Part shown: positions 14,001 through 14,679 of the stretch, piece after piece | Numbering within the stretch: the stretch's first letter is position 1 | Layout: each line of letters starts with the position of its first letter | Source of the DNA: SIG480 sp045533555 | Lineage (GTDB): Bacteria > Bacillota > Clostridia > Oscillospirales > JAAYXM01 | Assembly (NCBI GenBank): GCA_045533555.1 | Contig: JAZSHZ010000112.1 | Coordinates: 1-14,679, forward strand | Direction of reading: 5' to 3' | DNA: 14,679 bases | Position numbers and translations under genes: made by a program | The notes under the pieces: model-generated | Database searches by the model: none | What the model was told of the DNA's origin: nothing | What the model saw: the letters and a program-made list of their open reading frames with translations, nothing else

Positions 14001-14679
14001 AGAAGCTTCACGAAGGAAATTGGTGACCTCGGAATCAATCCGGATTTCACAAATGAAATCACAATCGTTCCGAATGATCCGGTTTCGGATGAAATCCTCA
14101 ATGACCTTGAGGGCAGATATCTCATCATCGATAACGGCGCAAAGGGAAGAAGCGGAAGCTATGAAATCAAGGGCGTCCGTCGCGATGACGGAAATATCGT
14201 CTTCGATGTCGGTCTCGTAACCTCAATCAGAGGATATATCGATCCGCTCGCTCCCGAGCAGGGATATAACTACACGATCGCGGAAGGTCAGTCGGCAAGA
14301 GTTCCGCTCTCATATCTCGAAGACAATGCACCTGAGTTTGATGCGGTTCCCGAAGGCCTCTCAACGAGCGCGGGAAGCAACATCTCCGTCCGCATCAATG
14401 CTTATAGCCCGCTTGATGAAGCAATAACCTATAAGGAAGAAATGCTTCCGCGCGGAGCAAGCTTCGATCCGCAGACGGCAACGGTAAACTGGAAGCCGAC
14501 AAGCTCGCAGATAGGCGATAACCACTTCGCGATAACGGCAATCGACGAATCGGGAAGACAGGCAACCATCCACTTCGTTGTCTCGGTCTATGGTTCGACC
14601 CCAGGCGCAGGCGACGTTTACGGAGTACCCGCACCGTCAATACCGACAACACCGACCATCCCGCCGACACAATCGGATG
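5073..14679 (+). CDS. Giant secreted multidomain heparinase II/III-type polysaccharide lyase (3' end beyond window)
   Basis: I translated this frame codon by codon: 3,202 complete codons with no stop, open at the window edge. Residues 1-28 are a signal peptide (MKEKMKRLL, hydrophobic core, cut after AVAFA). Then come four tandem ~315-residue modules (34-350, 353-676, 678-992, 999-1312), two Big_2-like Ig domains (~1314-1405, ~1406-1496), a divergent fifth module (~1502-1777) and two more Ig-like domains (~1779-1868, ~1870-1976). The heparinase II/III lyase region follows (~1978-3080), then a cadherin/He_PIG-like Ig domain (~3090-3173) and a Pro/Thr-rich linker. The likely role is extracellular binding and beta-elimination of an acidic polysaccharide, with the chain anchored to the surface by a domain beyond the window. 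Substrate is unassigned. Codon use is very skewed; I noticed only one CTG and one CAA. It probably forms a regulatory pair with the divergent AraC gene. Confidence 0.9.
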   Translation, partial: MKEKMKRLLSGIIVLAMIVSLLPAVAFAAPAEDIVLNFNSSVVTVGSDYPSAWVVSPDAGWTVDTALSREKNYVRQGTGDNYLTVSLRRSSSGYEPWSVFGATSSSNNTKALSSTLAVRVPNVAEGYYRVKFTGGKSKDGGRGFLYVDNKLAGVHDSYDEAASGTVVGEEKIFNTLYLTPDEDGSVVVRFNGEEPAESKRTDFIVSKVVLEPLGKEKPESAKVKGINVTAPKKIVPGVAANISVNVEMNDGSSLYINGMKRQETGSLNSCSTKDNDNFINVSVSDGTLDIPYKSITNHTINGVFTDATGAVEGSFLADVSGSYTVSVSGKINGEDFSGEKILTVEETGEQEKLILKFNKDTIEEINKVAPADWVVSENSGWTVDADNSCEIAYITTRTFVYDDAITLGMSQNSTNWTPWHQFTAGTNNNSKARRVTFTAKTTADITEGYYTVMLRGAKIKDGGRYFIYVDEQLAGVYDSNGESDTPVADTEFTKLNTLLLTPETDAEDPYVRVRIVNAEPMENNRTIAAFSEIQLIPQGTEKPDAAKIKEAVITAPAAIYEKEAANIGAYLEMADGSKRYFNGLIANGGSYPFCAKIDKNNYFEITVSEGAELTPAYSNAVASLVNGVFTGVGGDASGSFVASSAGSYTVTVSGKIDGEAFSAEKTVNVEAVAEQQDLTLKFNKAAVPAIKGVIPGEWAVSGTAGWVVDPAFCCEQAYNSGTTEIYDDAMVLGLRFNSTTLNPWWYYGTGTNNNVKARRGTFTVNTTERITEGYYTVKIRGAKFSTGGRFMIYVNGQFAGTYDSYDPAAATVRADSEFTTLNTLHITPRTDKTAPYAEVKIVLAEPSENGRPSAAFSEIVLETKGESAPESVAFKQIVSEVPEKIFAGRTVPVSFAAEMNDGSYRHFNGLKHAADPYPFNKSADKDNFIKITAPEGVTFTPDFTSGTEIFTDADGIVRGTFRAEEAGEYAITVSGKINGVEFSGEKKITAEAPPVRKTVTLNYNKTNMTNLDAAPAEWVIADGTGYVDSSASRTTKFTHTAYDNMLQLSLNGTSSNKNPWWMFGNTSTNNNINAKKSILAIKVKDVYEGYYRVKFTGGKLATGGRYFVYVDEQFAGTYDSYDEAAKTATIGEEMTFNTVYITPELDADGNSVAQIRINLAEPVENNRYVGIISSVTLEPVEVDAELAEIAVETDDKLVAGADINLRVYAKMTDGSIRYINGIVSDYATEKYNVCAKKDTENFLNIKTSDNATWTPAFFSTTTTTANGLFSEGDGAFAGTLYSDEDGKVTLTISGKILGKEFSVDKELEFAPAPRLNLVEAKLDKFEIPATRTANISLTLTREDGSPYKDDYKVEYKSSDESIATVDANGVITGVSEGDAEITATVSAKYGAVASGAVTVIITEAPVLSSITATAKRPKLILDSSTGISIEGAMSDGLETDISSYSFIYESLNPEILEVTEDGVVTAVALGKAMLLIRTKNERGIEVSTTLQIEIYEDIPATVIDFKLTETNANVYPPLSTPGYTIIEEKSATSNYRKDTYPEIKKKLLRVATRGTSGRLWPVATAGKGCMLTIEVYVPFESDYQITFDGGMNYCGGKYSLFADDKYLGDYNCYAEGESWRIGETTQLNTVHLTEGNHEISFRVRWTDYSTPYLMLNTLKLQPVEGTIELSDVEIGDVPEIMAVGEKFFGTAITRMNDGSAYHFGVTNEGKEDTENTISVNVDGKGIEFSDFIPYIIGDTGSNDYTVTATEAGEATFTFTANVGGKTASKSATILVQKDDISETTATTEAEEVFVGDSTVIIPETKLESGRIINNDSTTNVYTSENPEIATVEGDMLTAHSVGEAKIKVETSFNGKTVTGYFTVNVLPEGMTDIIVTAGGSPRIRWTDKADVNVEDYLVPMYVQAISNEGNELDMTGAEVTAEALTPEFATVDEMGIITPVYADPELGSEAIFRVTVKLDGRIRTVEAALPVLCAKTQASFYTPEETAAVRANYDKFDWVKKTADGQFDAAEKYYAHLDEIYMMIPSEGIPRGTHVGSNSDPDALICRYCGVDLLNEFGGNPWKHTPFTRPWKIMCPACQRAFPTNDFGKFYELGLDEYREFNRIRALEAHHRMIHHGDKDAECDCVSPTDEFTREWLEYYGYGAPGGYLTNTLYDNLENVATLNGKRGLRDGETTATWGVDDGMGYIPRKPDGTPYAYDNGVNERHTYIAEYMHSGVWRKMSDANGGVILEAIKRGSNAYYYTGEKKYGYMAAILLDRVADFYSDYDIGQYGALVQNSHGGAQRGNIVGRIWDCGQSSTLLSAYDMVYDLYDDPFVINFINEKTKTIKMHYAKETGNQIRQNIEDGMVRNMLDSLVTCDLYGNFGYPQNVNARGAVILDSMPETKYWLDYLMAAGHASAPPSLGGGIYEHLVNEVDADGQGDEGSSYNTIWIGNLISLNENLEDYKKYQAANFYNHPKFVRMLYSNIEMSAGVYTPNVGDSSSTATKDHWLSTEVAMNAWKNLKDPVFAQMLYMLNGNKSKGLHYGETDSDPNRLEKEVQEVIDTYGTFKPKSHAMTTFAFGVLHDGDDYTNVTTPTAVDTRRNVWLWWGSSNSHGHSDAMNLGMTAFGLNFMPELAYPEQTSTQPNRLQWVGTTLSHNTVMVDRKAQSKDNEYRGKLLHFEDAGSVGVMDVESAPIYKQTDSYRRSLVYIKVDDENSYAIDFFRILGGWSHLYSFHAQSNEITEVKGFGECTPQVDENGNYVGSYAGPDVPFGQDPNSPPEWSYETVYPRGYTWLENVDRYNNPTEKLEANFKITDFRKYLRDSSGLNLYMTMLNGSNMEKGAKVDVSIVDGYPPRKAENKAIDKFKYLLVRNEGPESGKLDTTFTTVFEPYRHERYLESVDELEMTVAAGRPLSSDSARAVKVKHVDGRIDYVLYATNNTVTYEIEMEDGAKLQFRGFVGVWTVQNGKNSYKYLSDGDILGEATNKQFEVKGVVRSFTKEIGDLGINPDFTNEITIVPNDPVSDEILNDLEGRYLIIDNGAKGRSGSYEIKGVRRDDGNIVFDVGLVTSIRGYIDPLAPEQGYNYTIAEGQSARVPLSYLEDNAPEFDAVPEGLSTSAGSNISVRINAYSPLDEAITYKEEMLPRGASFDPQTATVNWKPTSSQIGDNHFAITAIDESGRQATIHFVVSVYGSTPGAGDVYGVPAPSIPTTPTIPPTQSD
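5172..9008 (+). repeat. Four tandem ~315-residue carbohydrate-binding-like/Ig-like modules
   Basis: The copies span 5172-6122, 6129-7100, 7104-8048 and 8067-9008. Each starts with an LxFN strand, a WVVS segment and a GWTVD-like turn (less clear in copy 4). A conserved PW pair follows, then NNN/NNT before a Lys-Ala. Next is the core EGYYxVKFxGGK, GGRxFxYVDxQLAG and an LNTLxLTP strand. This first half looks like a jelly-roll sugar-binding domain. The second half (MNDGSxRYFNG to YTVSVSGKINGEDFSGEK) looks like an Ig-like spacer. The copies are clearly homologous but well diverged, so the duplication is old. I do not recognise a named CBM family. Confidence 0.85.
9576..10403 (+). repeat. Divergent fifth copy of the module
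   Basis: Separated from the first four copies by two Ig-like domains, this segment keeps the skeleton: YQITFDGGMNYCGGKYSLFA, then DDKYLGDY, LNTVHLTEG, and MNDGSAYHFG in the Ig-like half. It lacks the NNN and PW motifs and has two cysteines (MNYCGG and YNCYAE) not found at the matching places in copies 1-4. It may have a different ligand or a structural role. Confidence 0.65.
11004..14310 (+). other. Heparinase II/III-like lyase domain of the giant protein
   Basis: Residues ~1978-3080 match the alpha-toroid plus beta-sheet plan of the heparinase II/III superfamily (CAZy PL12/15/21 type). A CRYCG-x25-CPAC zinc-ribbon-like insert sits at Cys2046/2049/2075/2078. EGSSYN places the likely catalytic Tyr at 2427. 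NVNAR offers Asn2369 or Asn2371, 56-58 residues earlier, as in heparinases where an Asn or His precedes the Tyr by about 54-55. HGHSD (His2595, His2597) and SHNTVMVD (His2638) match the catalytic and metal-site histidines of heparinase II, with similar spacing. FRILGGWSHLYSFHAQ is a typical beta-domain strand pair. The Asp metal ligand expected about 17 residues after His2597 is not there; Glu2615 is nearest. Mapping to heparinase II is from memory of that structure. Confidence 0.85.

Overview
The window reads as a stretch of chromosome from an anaerobic, probably gut-associated Bacillota (Clostridia, Oscillospirales-like). This is an inference from strong AAGGAGG-type Shine-Dalgarno sites, short AT-rich promoters, InlB-type surface proteins, GC-rich GTAGGG-headed intergenic palindromes and a relic of an IS200/RAYT-type transposase. 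No rRNA, tRNA or housekeeping gene is present to fix the taxon.

Layout. (1) 1-467 is the 3' end of a surface-protein gene (InlB-like repeat plus a Cna-B/prealbumin-like tail). (2) 468-810 holds a hairpin and a cluster of short GC-rich palindromes. (3) 811-3645 is a complete paralogue of the first gene: a 944-residue secreted protein with a signal peptide, an unrecognised N-terminal domain, several InlB/Flg_new-type repeats and the same C-terminal tail. It ends at a good intrinsic terminator. (4) 3684-3875 (minus) is a broken N-terminal fragment of a REP-associated tyrosine transposase. Embedded in its frame is an inverted copy of one of the palindromes found upstream of the 811-3645 gene. (5) 3896-4885 (minus) is an AraC-family regulator with a cupin sensor domain. 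(6) 4886-5072 is a divergent control region. (7) From 5073 one uninterrupted frame runs 3,202 codons to the window edge. It encodes a giant secreted protein with four tandem copies of a ~315-residue carbohydrate-binding-like module, a divergent fifth copy, bacterial Ig-like domains, a heparinase II/III-type polysaccharide lyase domain, a cadherin/He_PIG-like Ig domain and the start of a Pro/Thr-rich linker.

How it fits together: the AraC regulator is divergently placed next to the giant lyase and is the obvious candidate to control it in response to a sugar or uronate. The lyase is probably displayed at the cell surface to bind and cleave an acidic polysaccharide such as a glycosaminoglycan; the exact substrate cannot be read from the sequence. 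The two InlB-type proteins are tandem paralogues of unknown role, probably adhesive. The least ordinary signals are the REP-like element that sits in frame in the transposase relic and shows a compensatory base-pair change against its other copy, and the repetitive architecture of the giant lyase.
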